DNA of 6,361 nt from Desulfobulbaceae bacterium. GTDB taxonomy: Bacteria > Desulfobacterota > Desulfobulbia > Desulfobulbales > Desulfobulbaceae. The translations under genes were made by a program, and so were the position numbers. The stretch spans positions 1 to 6,361 of the forward strand of contig DAOVTM010000236.1 of the NCBI GenBank assembly GCA_030633145.1, given 5' to 3'. Shown here in pieces: positions 1-5,635 of this stretch (the stretch's first letter is position 1; every line of letters begins with the position of its first letter). Under the pieces are notes generated by a model. It was not told the origin of the DNA. It did no database searches and saw only the letters and a program-made list of their open reading frames with translations.

Positions 1-68
1 GGGAGAAAGTGTTACCTTGATTTAGACTGTTTTGTACGGTTTCTTTTTAACATTTACACCCTACAACT

Positions 69-123
69 CTGCAAAAACGAGATTTTGCAGGGTGCATTTT
101 ATGCACCAAAAGTGGTTGCAACC
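69..123. repeat. Cluster of three TGCA-centred inverted repeats
   Basis: Three perfect dyads follow one another. CTGCAAAA (69-76) pairs with TTTTGCAG (83-90) across a 6-nt loop. GGTGCAT (91-97) pairs with ATGCACC (101-107) across a 3-nt loop and abuts the first dyad with no gap. GGTTGCAACC (114-123) is a 10-bp palindrome. TGCA occurs six times between 70 and 147. GAAAGTGT occurs at 5-12 and again at 126-133, flanking the cluster as a direct repeat. The hairpins have no T-run after them on the plus strand, so they do not look like a standard intrinsic terminator. A REP-like intergenic element, a transposon-end remnant or an operator are all possible. No gene is seen in 1-152. Confidence 0.6.
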
Positions 124-176
124 TCGAAAGTGTCAACTACTTTTGCATCAATATGAATGATGCCTTATCTTCTTAC

Positions 177-180
177 AGGA
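177..180 (+). promoter_or_regulatory. Ribosome binding site choosing the ATG at 186
   Basis: AGGA lies 5 nt before the ATG at 186. The in-frame ATG at 153 has no purine-rich sequence at a usable distance. Starting at 186 also brings the conserved part (GKTIKLFLMDADPNG) close to the N-terminus, as I recall for relatives. Confidence 0.6.
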
Positions 181-185
181 ATTAT

Positions 186-1043
186 ATGTTTCAAGCTAAG
201 TATGGAAAAACAATTAAATTATTCCTCATGGATGCCGATCCAAATGGGAGAATCATTTGTGAGCTATCAAATTGGACAGGAAAGGCATATAGAATTCCAA
301 GAGGAAAAGTTAAGGATTGCGCTGACCGAAAAGAGCTAAAAAGTACTGCTGTATATATTCTATTTGGAGGGGCGGTGTTATCGTCAAAAAAACCAAAGGC
401 TTATATCGGTGAAGCAGAAAATGTGTATGCCAGACTTGTGCAACATGTTTCAGAAAAAGAATTCTGGAATGAAGCTGTAGTGTTGTCAAGGCTGTTTGAA
501 TTAGCCTCTGATGCTGGAAGGTATGAAATTCAGAATGGTAATAGGCCGACAAGATCTTCTATCTCAGAGTCTGATCAAGCTGAAATGGAAGAATTTATCG
601 AATATGTCCGTATGTTGATTAATACGTTGAATTTTAAAGTTTTTGAACCATTGGTCAAAGAAAGCACAAGTATAGAATCAAATTCTGAGGAGCTATACCT
701 AAAAGGGGTTAGAGGTGCTGCCGGCAGAGGTAAAAGAGTAGTTGATGGGTTTGTTGTTTTCAAAGATTCAGAAGCTGCATCAGTATCCGTTCCGTCATTC
801 CCCAAAAGTTTTAGCTCGCTAAAAGATGAATTGATAGAGAATGAAGTGATAAAAGAAGAACAAGGCAAGTTTATCTTTGTTACAGACTATTTATTTAGTA
901 GTCCATCAGCTGCTGCTTCCGTTATTATGGGGCGTAGTGCTAATGGCATGTCGGAGTGGAAAGATAAATCAGAAAAAACCCTTAAAAATATTGAATCGGG
1001 TGAAATTGAAAAAGCTAACAAAGCCATTAACTCGGACAGCTAA
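186..1043 (+). CDS. GIY-YIG nuclease-fold protein with C-terminal DUF4357, catalytic helix apparently deleted
   Basis: A 285-aa protein if it starts at 186 (296 aa from the ATG at 153, which has no ribosome binding site). Counted from 186, the GIY-YIG signature is VYILFG (56-61) with AYIGEAENVYARLVQH (72-87), giving the YIG and the conserved Arg. The C-terminus has the DUF4357 signature SPSAAASVIMGRSANG (239-254). Relatives I recall have about 15-18 residues between the EAVVLS and RLFELA segments, of the type KDxNLTKAHxRYLES, whose Glu should be the metal-binding catalytic residue. Here S101 is followed directly by R102 (bases 486-491), so the frame is intact but nuclease activity is probably lost. 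The family role is not settled; defence- or mobile-element-associated DNA cleavage is an inference. The gene is clearly AT-richer than nnr, which fits acquisition by transfer. Its last codons resemble the start of an attC site. Confidence 0.75.
   Translation: MFQAKYGKTIKLFLMDADPNGRIICELSNWTGKAYRIPRGKVKDCADRKELKSTAVYILFGGAVLSSKKPKAYIGEAENVYARLVQHVSEKEFWNEAVVLSRLFELASDAGRYEIQNGNRPTRSSISESDQAEMEEFIEYVRMLINTLNFKVFEPLVKESTSIESNSEELYLKGVRGAAGRGKRVVDGFVVFKDSEAASVSVPSFPKSFSSLKDELIENEVIKEEQGKFIFVTDYLFSSPSAAASVIMGRSANGMSEWKDKSEKTLKNIESGEIEKANKAINSDS
1013..1040 (+). other. Possible truncated attC (left arm only) at the 3' end of the GIY-YIG gene
   Basis: AGCTAAC (1013-1019) resembles an inverse core (RYYYAAC), with one mismatch. 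It is followed by AAAGCCATTAACTCGGACAG, which resembles the 5' arm of attC sites as I remember them. Cassette ORFs often end within such an arm, as this gene would with its C-terminus KANKAINSDS. No matching right arm (something like CCGAGTTAATGGC ending in GTTRRRY) is present downstream. The PIN remnant starts about 20 nt later, so the right half would have been deleted. This is pattern memory, not a proven fold. Confidence 0.3.
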
Positions 1044-1062
1044 AAGTGGCAAAGATAAACCT

Positions 1063-1182
1063 GATATCTCTTTCACATACTTGTTCTCCAAGATAGTTCT
1101 GCATGAACTTGGAATAACAGACATTATAACTGAGGATGCTCACTTTACTCATGTTGATATAGAATTTGTCTTATACCCATAA
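1063..1182 (+). pseudogene. C-terminal remnant of a PIN-domain (VapC-like) nuclease
   Basis: Reading from 1063 gives DISFTYLFSKIVLHELGITD and continues IITEDAHFTHVDIEF to a TAA at 1180-1182. This matches the end of PIN domains: S-F-T-D-x(3)-S-x-V-x(2)-L-G-I, then T-x-D-x-H-F. The acidic residue of the usual TD pair is Tyr here (TAC at 1078-1080, one base from GAC), while the final Asp of TED is kept (1135-1137). There is no N-terminal half and no credible start: the open frame upstream is an out-of-frame shadow of the GIY-YIG gene. About 40 of roughly 130-140 residues remain. PIN proteins are metal-dependent RNases, commonly toxins of VapBC pairs. No antitoxin is visible. The fragment overlaps the end of the convergent DUF166 gene by 34 bp. 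Confidence 0.6.
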
Positions 1183-1790
1183 CAGCGGCATGCCTTTTTC
1201 AAGGCAGCCCGATGCACATACCCGGCATAATGCACCGGACTTTTACCCGTAATCGGATCAAACCGTCCTGGATTAGCACTGCAAAGATACTGTATTTCCC
1301 TGGGCAGGGTGGACATGGCATCTTCAACCTCCAATCCCATGACCCGGCTCAGGATATCCCAGGTTGCGCCGCAGGGCGCGCCCCGCAACACCTCAAGAAC
1401 CACAATCCGTTGCCCATCATCCAGTTCCACCCGATACTCGGGAAAACCAAACCTTTCTCCATAAGCACCAAGCCGTTTATGGCGGCCAAGTCCGCAGCAG
1501 GTAAAAGGAGTCATGGCATCTGAATTTTTCCTACCCGAGGCAATCACCGGGATTTTTTTCTCCTTACAGAGAGTGATCAAATAATGAGACAGGTCAGGAT
1601 GAGGCAGATAGTCAAGCACAAGATCAGCAATAAATGAGCTGCTGATAAACTCTTCCGGGTCATCAATAAAATCAGGCAGAGCCTGGTCAATGGAAACTAT
1701 TTCTTTGATTTCAAGATCTTTGCCATAATTTTTAAGACCGCTGATCTTATGCTGGCCGGAACCATTCTGTTGAAAAACAATAATATTCAT
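1149..1790 (-). CDS. DUF166-family protein
   Basis: A 213-aa soluble protein that I recognise as the DUF166 family, found in methanogens and some anaerobic bacteria and sometimes labelled thymidylate-synthase-related without firm support. The N-terminal half contains the family segment ADLVLDYLPHPDLSHYLITL (about residues 55-74). The C-terminal half holds conserved-looking Cys and His positions: TCCGLGRHKRLGAYGERFGF, GAPCGATWD, and YLCSANPGRFDPITGKSPVH. These cysteines could bind a metal or Fe-S cluster, which is inference only. No convincing Shine-Dalgarno precedes the ATG. The last residues, about GYKTNSIST, are read from the antisense of the PIN remnant, so the original C-terminus has probably been replaced by a short extension. 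It is divergent from nnr across 84 bp. Function unknown. Confidence 0.7.
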   Translation of the reverse strand: MNIIVFQQNGSGQHKISGLKNYGKDLEIKEIVSIDQALPDFIDDPEEFISSSFIADLVLDYLPHPDLSHYLITLCKEKKIPVIASGRKNSDAMTPFTCCGLGRHKRLGAYGERFGFPEYRVELDDGQRIVVLEVLRGAPCGATWDILSRVMGLEVEDAMSTLPREIQYLCSANPGRFDPITGKSPVHYAGYVHRAALKKACRCYGYKTNSIST

Positions 1791-1803
1791 TTATACTGAT
1801 AGT

Positions 1804-1832
1804 TTGCTGTTTATTCTAAAAAAGTATATACT
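1804..1832 (+). promoter_or_regulatory. Candidate sigma-70-type promoter for nnr
   Basis: TTGCTG (1804-1809) and TATACT (1827-1832) are separated by 17 nt and lie about 42 nt before the nnr ATG. The -10 matches the consensus at five of six positions, the -35 at three of six. The region also serves the divergent DUF166 gene. On the minus strand TAGAAT (complement of 1813-1818) is a possible -10, but its -35 is poor. Confidence 0.45.
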
Positions 1833-1874
1833 AAGCTGAACACATCAACCACTAATACAAAATACGCCACAACC

Positions 1875-3485
1875 ATGAAACTTGCAACCTCAACCCAAAT
1901 GCAGCTGCTGGATCAGGTGACAATCAATGAGATCGGTATTCCAGGAATTGTACTCATGGAAAATGCCGGCAAGGAAACCGTCAACCAGATGGAGGCTGCT
2001 TTCGGTCCAGTCTGCCATAAGACCGTAATCATTTTTATCGGTCCCGGCAACAACGGCGGAGACGGGTTGGTCATTGGCCGACACATCTTGCAACGGGGCG
2101 GTGTCCCCTACCTGGTCTATCTTGTTCCTCCTGAAAAATTAGGCGGTGATGCGGCCATTAACGCCTCAGTGTGCGAAAAACTCCAGATCCAGACCATGAC
2201 CGTTCTAGACGAGGAGGATATTGCAACCCTGCGGAAAAACACCAGGGATCTTCATTTTTCCAGCCCTGTCCACAGTTTGGTGGATGGACTGTTTGGCTCC
2301 GGTTTAAAGAGGACATTGGAGGGAAGATTTGCCACAGTTGTCCAGGTGATGAACGGTTTTGCGCACAGCCACAACCTGCCTGTAGTGGCCGTGGATATCC
2401 CCTCGGGACTGTCCGGCGATACCGGAGAGATCATGGGGTACTGTGTTCGTGCAAACCTGACCGTCACCTACGGTCTGGCCCAGCCTGGTCATTTTCTCCA
2501 TGGGGGAGAACACGTTGGCAGGCTCAAGGTTATCGATATCTCTATCCCGAACCAAGTCGTTGAAGAGGCATCGCTGCCCGGACGAATTCTTGATCATTCC
2601 ACCGGTAACCTCCTCCATCCCCGCAACAAGGCAACCCATAAGGGCAGCTTTGGTCACCTGCTCATTGTTGCCGGTTCCGAAGGAAAAACAGGAGCAGCGA
2701 TTCTTGCAGCCCAGGCTGCCCTGCGCAGTGGATGCGGCCTGGTCACTATGGCGGTTCCCGCTGATCTCCATGCAATCTTTGAGACCAGTCTGCCCGAGGC
2801 CATGACCGTTGCCCTGCCCTCTTCCACCAGGTATTTTTCCAGCTATGATTACACCCTGCTACAAGAAATAGCCGAAAATAAAGATGCAGTTGTGCTTGGT
2901 CCCGGTCTGGGAACCAATGCTGATACCGGAAAGCTGGTTCACAAGTTGTACAGCGAACTGGCTCTGCCCATGGTGGTTGATGCAGACGCACTCAACCTGC
3001 TGGCCATGGAGCCGGACTGTATCAACAAACCAGCCGAGGCTCGTATCCTGACCCCCCATCCCGGTGAGATGTCCCGCCTGATCAACAAGTCCACCGCAGA
3101 AATCCAGAAAGACCGTATCCAGGCCGCAAGCTGGCTGTCAAAGGAACAGGTGAACAATAATAACGAGATTATAACCGTCTTAAAAGGGGCAGGCACAGTT
3201 CTCAGTACCAGTGCGAACTCCAGCTGCTGGGCAATTAACAGCAGCGGCAACAGTGGCATGGCAACCGGCGGAATGGGTGATGTCCTGGCCGGGCTGATTG
3301 GCGGTCTGCTCGTGCAGGACTACGCCCCCTGGGATGCTGCCCAGGTCGGGACGTACGCACACGGCCTGGCTGCGGATATTCTTGCGGAAAAACAATCCCA
3401 TGGATTTCTTGCCTCTGAGGTTGCTGCCGCCCTGCCCCTGGCTATGGCAAAGATGCTGGAACCATATAAGAGTTATGAATATTGA
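1875..3485 (+). CDS. nnr: Bifunctional NAD(P)H-hydrate epimerase / ADP-dependent (S)-NAD(P)H-hydrate dehydratase
   Basis: A 536-aa cytosolic metabolite-repair enzyme, full length for the two-domain family. NnrE epimerase (about residues 1-225) interconverts the R and S forms of hydrated NAD(P)H. NnrD (about 245-525) dehydrates the S form at the expense of ADP. NnrE motifs: GPGNNGGDG (56-64), VDGLFGSGL (136-144), DIPSGLSGDTG (174-184). NnrD motifs: KGSFGHLLIVAGS (256-268), LGPGLG (341-346), VVDADALNLL (367-376), LTPHPGEM (392-399), VLKGAGTVLS (435-444), NSGMATGGMGDVLAG (459-473). No Shine-Dalgarno is obvious, but residue 1 agrees with the family start and a promoter lies upstream. The final residues after PYKSY appear to have been rewritten by insertion of the downstream cassette. 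No active-site element is affected. Confidence 0.95.
   Translation: MKLATSTQMQLLDQVTINEIGIPGIVLMENAGKETVNQMEAAFGPVCHKTVIIFIGPGNNGGDGLVIGRHILQRGGVPYLVYLVPPEKLGGDAAINASVCEKLQIQTMTVLDEEDIATLRKNTRDLHFSSPVHSLVDGLFGSGLKRTLEGRFATVVQVMNGFAHSHNLPVVAVDIPSGLSGDTGEIMGYCVRANLTVTYGLAQPGHFLHGGEHVGRLKVIDISIPNQVVEEASLPGRILDHSTGNLLHPRNKATHKGSFGHLLIVAGSEGKTGAAILAAQAALRSGCGLVTMAVPADLHAIFETSLPEAMTVALPSSTRYFSSYDYTLLQEIAENKDAVVLGPGLGTNADTGKLVHKLYSELALPMVVDADALNLLAMEPDCINKPAEARILTPHPGEMSRLINKSTAEIQKDRIQAASWLSKEQVNNNNEIITVLKGAGTVLSTSANSSCWAINSSGNSGMATGGMGDVLAGLIGGLLVQDYAPWDAAQVGTYAHGLAADILAEKQSHGFLASEVAAALPLAMAKMLEPYKSYEY
3472..3478 (+). other. Left core site of the putative inserted cassette
   Basis: GTTATGA lies within the last four codons of nnr. 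Its first six bases repeat the GTTATG at 3869-3874 that ends the attC-like site. A cassette inserted at a G^TT position predicts this arrangement. The pair delimits a 397-bp segment, 3473-3869. Confidence 0.45.
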
Positions 3486-3869
3486 GTGACTAGTACACAT
3501 ATCATCAATTCACCTATTAAGAATTTTGCATGGATATAAAAATTTTACTTACTGTTTTTGTTGCTGTTTTCTTCGCAGAATTGGGAGACAAGACGCAACT
3601 AGCTACAATGCTTTTTGCCGCCGATAAAGAGGTCAGTAAACTGACTGTATTCCTTGGTGCTTCATTGGCTCTAATTGTAGCATCAGCAATTGGTGTCCTT
3701 GCCGGAAGTTTTATATCAAATTATATAAGCCCAAAAACTTTAAACTATATAGCAGGTATTGGCTTCATACTTATTGGGGGCATAACTCTGGTCAAGGCAT
3801 GATACAACGAACAAATCAATGTACAGGAATTTTTTCCGCTTCGCTGCAAAAGTCCTGTGGTTTCAGGCG
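3473..3869 (+). mobile_element. Putative single integron gene cassette carrying a TMEM165/GDT1 gene
   Basis: The segment has the anatomy of a cassette: a core-like left boundary, a short 5' leader of about 57 bp without a clear promoter, one ORF, and an attC-like site starting at the last base of the stop codon. It is AT-richer than nnr and the CBS gene on either side. Removing 3473-3869 joins AG to TTATGCGTTTTGA, which continues the nnr frame as AGT TAT GCG TTT TGA (Ser-Tyr-Ala-Phe-stop). It would leave a normal intergenic gap before the CBS gene. Known: integron integrases insert cassettes at attI, attC or, rarely, secondary G^TT sites. Inferred: that this happened here. No integrase or further cassettes are visible. 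Confidence 0.5.
3530..3802 (+). CDS. Half-length TMEM165/GDT1 (UPF0016) family transporter
   Basis: A 90-aa membrane protein with the family signature E-x-G-D-K-[ST] as ELGDKTQ (17-23) in the first helix. Three hydrophobic segments are visible: about 5-29, 38-64 and 71-89. Full members (yeast Gdt1, human TMEM165, Vibrio MneA) carry two copies of the motif and move Mn2+ or Ca2+ against H+. One-repeat forms such as this probably work as dimers in the inner membrane. Substrate cannot be read from the sequence; Mn2+ export is the best guess. The ribosome binding site is weak (AAG about 9 nt upstream). The gene probably depends on read-through from nnr. Its stop codon shares its last base with the start of the attC-like site, a layout typical of cassette genes. 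Confidence 0.85.
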   Translation: MDIKILLTVFVAVFFAELGDKTQLATMLFAADKEVSKLTVFLGASLALIVASAIGVLAGSFISNYISPKTLNYIAGIGFILIGGITLVKA

Positions 3870-3875
3870 TTATGC
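3802..3875 (+). other. attC-like recombination site
   Basis: A 74-bp site following attC rules. ATACAAC (3802-3808) serves as R'' and GTTATGC (3869-3875) as R'; the AACG/CGTT parts (3806-3809, 3868-3871) pair exactly. After a short unpaired spacer on each side, AAATCA (3813-3818, L'') pairs with TGGTTT (3858-3863, L') with one G-T wobble. CAGGA (3824-3828) pairs with TCCTG (3853-3857) to start the variable stem, then T-runs face A-runs and GC-TTC-GC closes the tip. An unpaired bulge at 3819-3823 is somewhat larger than usual. R'' and R' each depart from the strict consensus at one position. A REP-like hairpin is the alternative. Confidence 0.55.
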
Positions 3876-3947
3876 GTTTTGAAAGAAAATGCCATAATTC
3901 ATGACTATCCGGTTTAAAAGATAATCACCATCAACTTAACTAATAAT

Positions 3948-3952
3948 GAGGT
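3948..3952 (+). promoter_or_regulatory. Ribosome binding site of the CBS gene
   Basis: GAGGT lies 9 nt before the ATG at 3962 and is the clearest Shine-Dalgarno near any start here. The preceding stretch 3876-3961 otherwise holds no gene. It is probably the original nnr-CBS gap. Confidence 0.55.
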
Positions 3953-3961
3953 AACTACATA

Positions 3962-4417
3962 ATGCTTAAAGCAAAAGACCTGATGACTGACAATGTAATC
4001 GCAGTAACCAGAGACACCCCGGTTCGAGAGCTGGCCCAGATTCTTACCAATAACAGTATCAGCGGCGCACCGGTGCTTGATAACCAGCAGCGGCTTATCG
4101 GGGTGGTAACGGAAAGTGATCTCATATATCAGAATAAAAGGGTACATATCCCCACCGCTATCGCCATTCTTGATGCCTTTTTCTTTTTAGAGAGTCCGGA
4201 TAAAATGGAAAAGGAGATGAAAAAGATGGCCGGATCCAGAGTAGAGGATATCTTTGAGACCGATATCGTCACTGTGCAGCAGGACACTGGCCTGGACGAG
4301 GTCGCCACCCTGATGGCTGAAAAGCATATCCATACCCTGCCGGTGCTGGATGGGGATAAACTGGTGGGGGTGATTGGTAAGTCGGATATTATCCGGACTA
4401 TTGCTCAGGGGAATTAG
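3962..4417 (+). CDS. Tandem CBS-domain protein
   Basis: A 151-aa soluble protein made of a Bateman pair. CBS1 spans about residues 7-55, opening with AKDLMTDNVIAVTRDTPVRE and closing with GVVTESDL (47-54). CBS2 spans about 96-148, opening with DIFETDIVTVQQDT and closing with GVIGKSDI (136-143). A helical, Lys/Glu/Met-rich linker (about 60-93) joins them. Such stand-alone pairs bind adenine nucleotides and act as energy or redox sensors; the target is unknown. It lies on the same strand as nnr, and before the putative cassette insertion the two would have been separated by roughly 80 bp, so co-transcription is likely. The gene is complete. Its stop codon is only 19 bp from the hsdR start, with no terminator visible between them. 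Confidence 0.9.
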   Translation: MLKAKDLMTDNVIAVTRDTPVRELAQILTNNSISGAPVLDNQQRLIGVVTESDLIYQNKRVHIPTAIAILDAFFFLESPDKMEKEMKKMAGSRVEDIFETDIVTVQQDTGLDEVATLMAEKHIHTLPVLDGDKLVGVIGKSDIIRTIAQGN

Positions 4418-4436
4418 TCTTTCGTTCTTTATTGGA

Positions 4437-5635
4437 ATGATCTCCATCAACTTTAAGCATCTTCACGCCAAATGGCCTGAGCTGTCCTTGCTGGGCAGCT
4501 TTGCCGAGCAATACGCCTATCCTGACCCTGGAAGCGGGCTGGTAAAACTGCGCAGTTTTGCTGAACAGGTGGTTGCTGCCATATACAGTATTCACCATTA
4601 CCCTAAACCATATCAGGCCAACCTGTATGATCTGCTCAACCAACACCTGTTTCGCGACAATCTTGCAAAGGCAGTGCTGGATAAACTCCATTTCCTCCGT
4701 ATCCAGGGAAATACTGCTGCCCATGGCGGGACAATACATACCGACACAGCCTTAACTGCCCTGCGGGAGGCGTATGATATCGGCTGCTGGCTGTACCTTG
4801 CCTACGGCAGCGGTAAAAAGGAAGACTGTCCTCCATTTCAACCTCCACAATTCAAGCAGTTCAAGGATTCAGACCGGGAAACAAAAAAGAAACTAAAAGA
4901 GCTGCCAGTACCCTGGAGTTCAACGAGCAGGAAACCCGCTTTCGCCTGATCGACACCATGCTGTCTGAGTCCGGTTGGGACATAGGCTTGCATGGACAGG
5001 ATAGCGATGAGATAGGACAGGAAGTTGAAGTACAACATCAGCCAACAAAAACAGGTGTCGGTTATATAGATTATGTTCTCTGGGACGACGATGGCAAGCC
5101 CCTGGCAGTGATTGAGGCCAAGAAAACAGCTATCAGCGCAGACAGAGGACGCACCCAGGCCAAATTCTATGCCGACGGACTGGAAAAGGAATATGGCAGA
5201 CGACCGCTCATCTTTTACACCAACGGGTATGATGTCTATCTCTGGGACGATGCTCAGGGCTATCCGGATCGTAAGGTTTACGGATTTTACGCAAAGGAGA
5301 GCCTGCAATACCTGGTAAAATTCCAGCGAGATCAAAAACAGCATCTTGAAAACATCCCCATAAAACAAGAGATAACCGACCGCATTTATCAGCACGAGGC
5401 CATTCACCTGGTTCTGGAACGGTTCACAGATCGTCACCGCAAGGCCCTGATCATCCAGGCCACCGGTACCGGTAAGACCAGGGTGGCTAACTCACTGACC
5501 GACCGACTGGATAAACCGCCCTTTTCCTTCATTGACAGTGGTGGTGTTGATGCTGTTTTTCCCAAAGATCAGGACGTGGATGATCTTTTTGAGATTTTAA
5601 CTACATTCCAACCCGAAGAGAAAAAGAAACAATGA
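4437..5635 (+). pseudogene. hsdR: Type I restriction enzyme R subunit, frameshifted and missing the motor
   Basis: Normal members of this type I R-subunit group exceed 1000 aa; only about 399 codons remain. Part 1 (4437 to about 4889, residues 1-151) is the N-terminal DUF4145-like domain, with the LDKLHFLRIQGNTAAHGG segment at 81-98. The family similarity then moves to the -1 frame (AASTLEFNEQETRFRLIDTM) and runs to the TGA at 5633-5635. Part 2, counted from the ATG at 4958, holds the PD-(D/E)xK nuclease: D38, E53-A-K55, and the QxxxY motif as QAKFY (67-71). Walker A ATGTGKT follows at 168-174. Near residue 185 (about 5510) the sequence jumps to what looks like the protein's extreme C-terminus (PPFSFIDSGGVDAVFP). 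The rest of the helicase motor, about 700 residues, is absent without loss of frame. The ATG at 4437 fits the family start; its ribosome binding site is poor. The stop overlaps the hsdM start as ATGA. Confidence 0.8.
4883..4889 (+). promoter_or_regulatory. A AAA AAG slippery heptamer at the hsdR frame break
   Basis: In the zero frame the codons are ACA AAA AAG, exactly the X XXY YYZ arrangement of bacterial -1 frameshift sites such as dnaX. A -1 slip gives the frame that encodes the nuclease domain. A purine-rich AAGGA lies 15 nt upstream, and a weak 4-bp hairpin (CCAG 4905-4908 with CTGG 4913-4916) lies 15 nt downstream. Neither is a strong stimulator. Loss of one A from an original A7 run explains the same observation. 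Confidence 0.4.

Noticed and set aside
153..185. ATG at 153 as start of the GIY-YIG gene
   Set aside because: No ribosome binding site, and the extra 11 residues are not family-like. The ATG at 186 has AGGA at 5 nt.
877..1062. Open frame upstream of the PIN remnant as its real N-terminus
   Set aside because: It is an out-of-frame reading of the GIY-YIG gene and shows no PIN-like residues before about 1063.
1191..1206. Hairpin TGCCTT-TTTC-AAGGCA between convergent genes as a terminator
   Set aside because: It lies inside the DUF166 coding sequence (codons for ALKKA), is short, and has no T-run after either arm.
4374..4436. Upstream extension of hsdR from a TTG at 4374
   Set aside because: It overlaps the CBS gene in another frame and gives no family-like sequence. 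The ATG at 4437 begins exactly where the conserved N-terminus starts.
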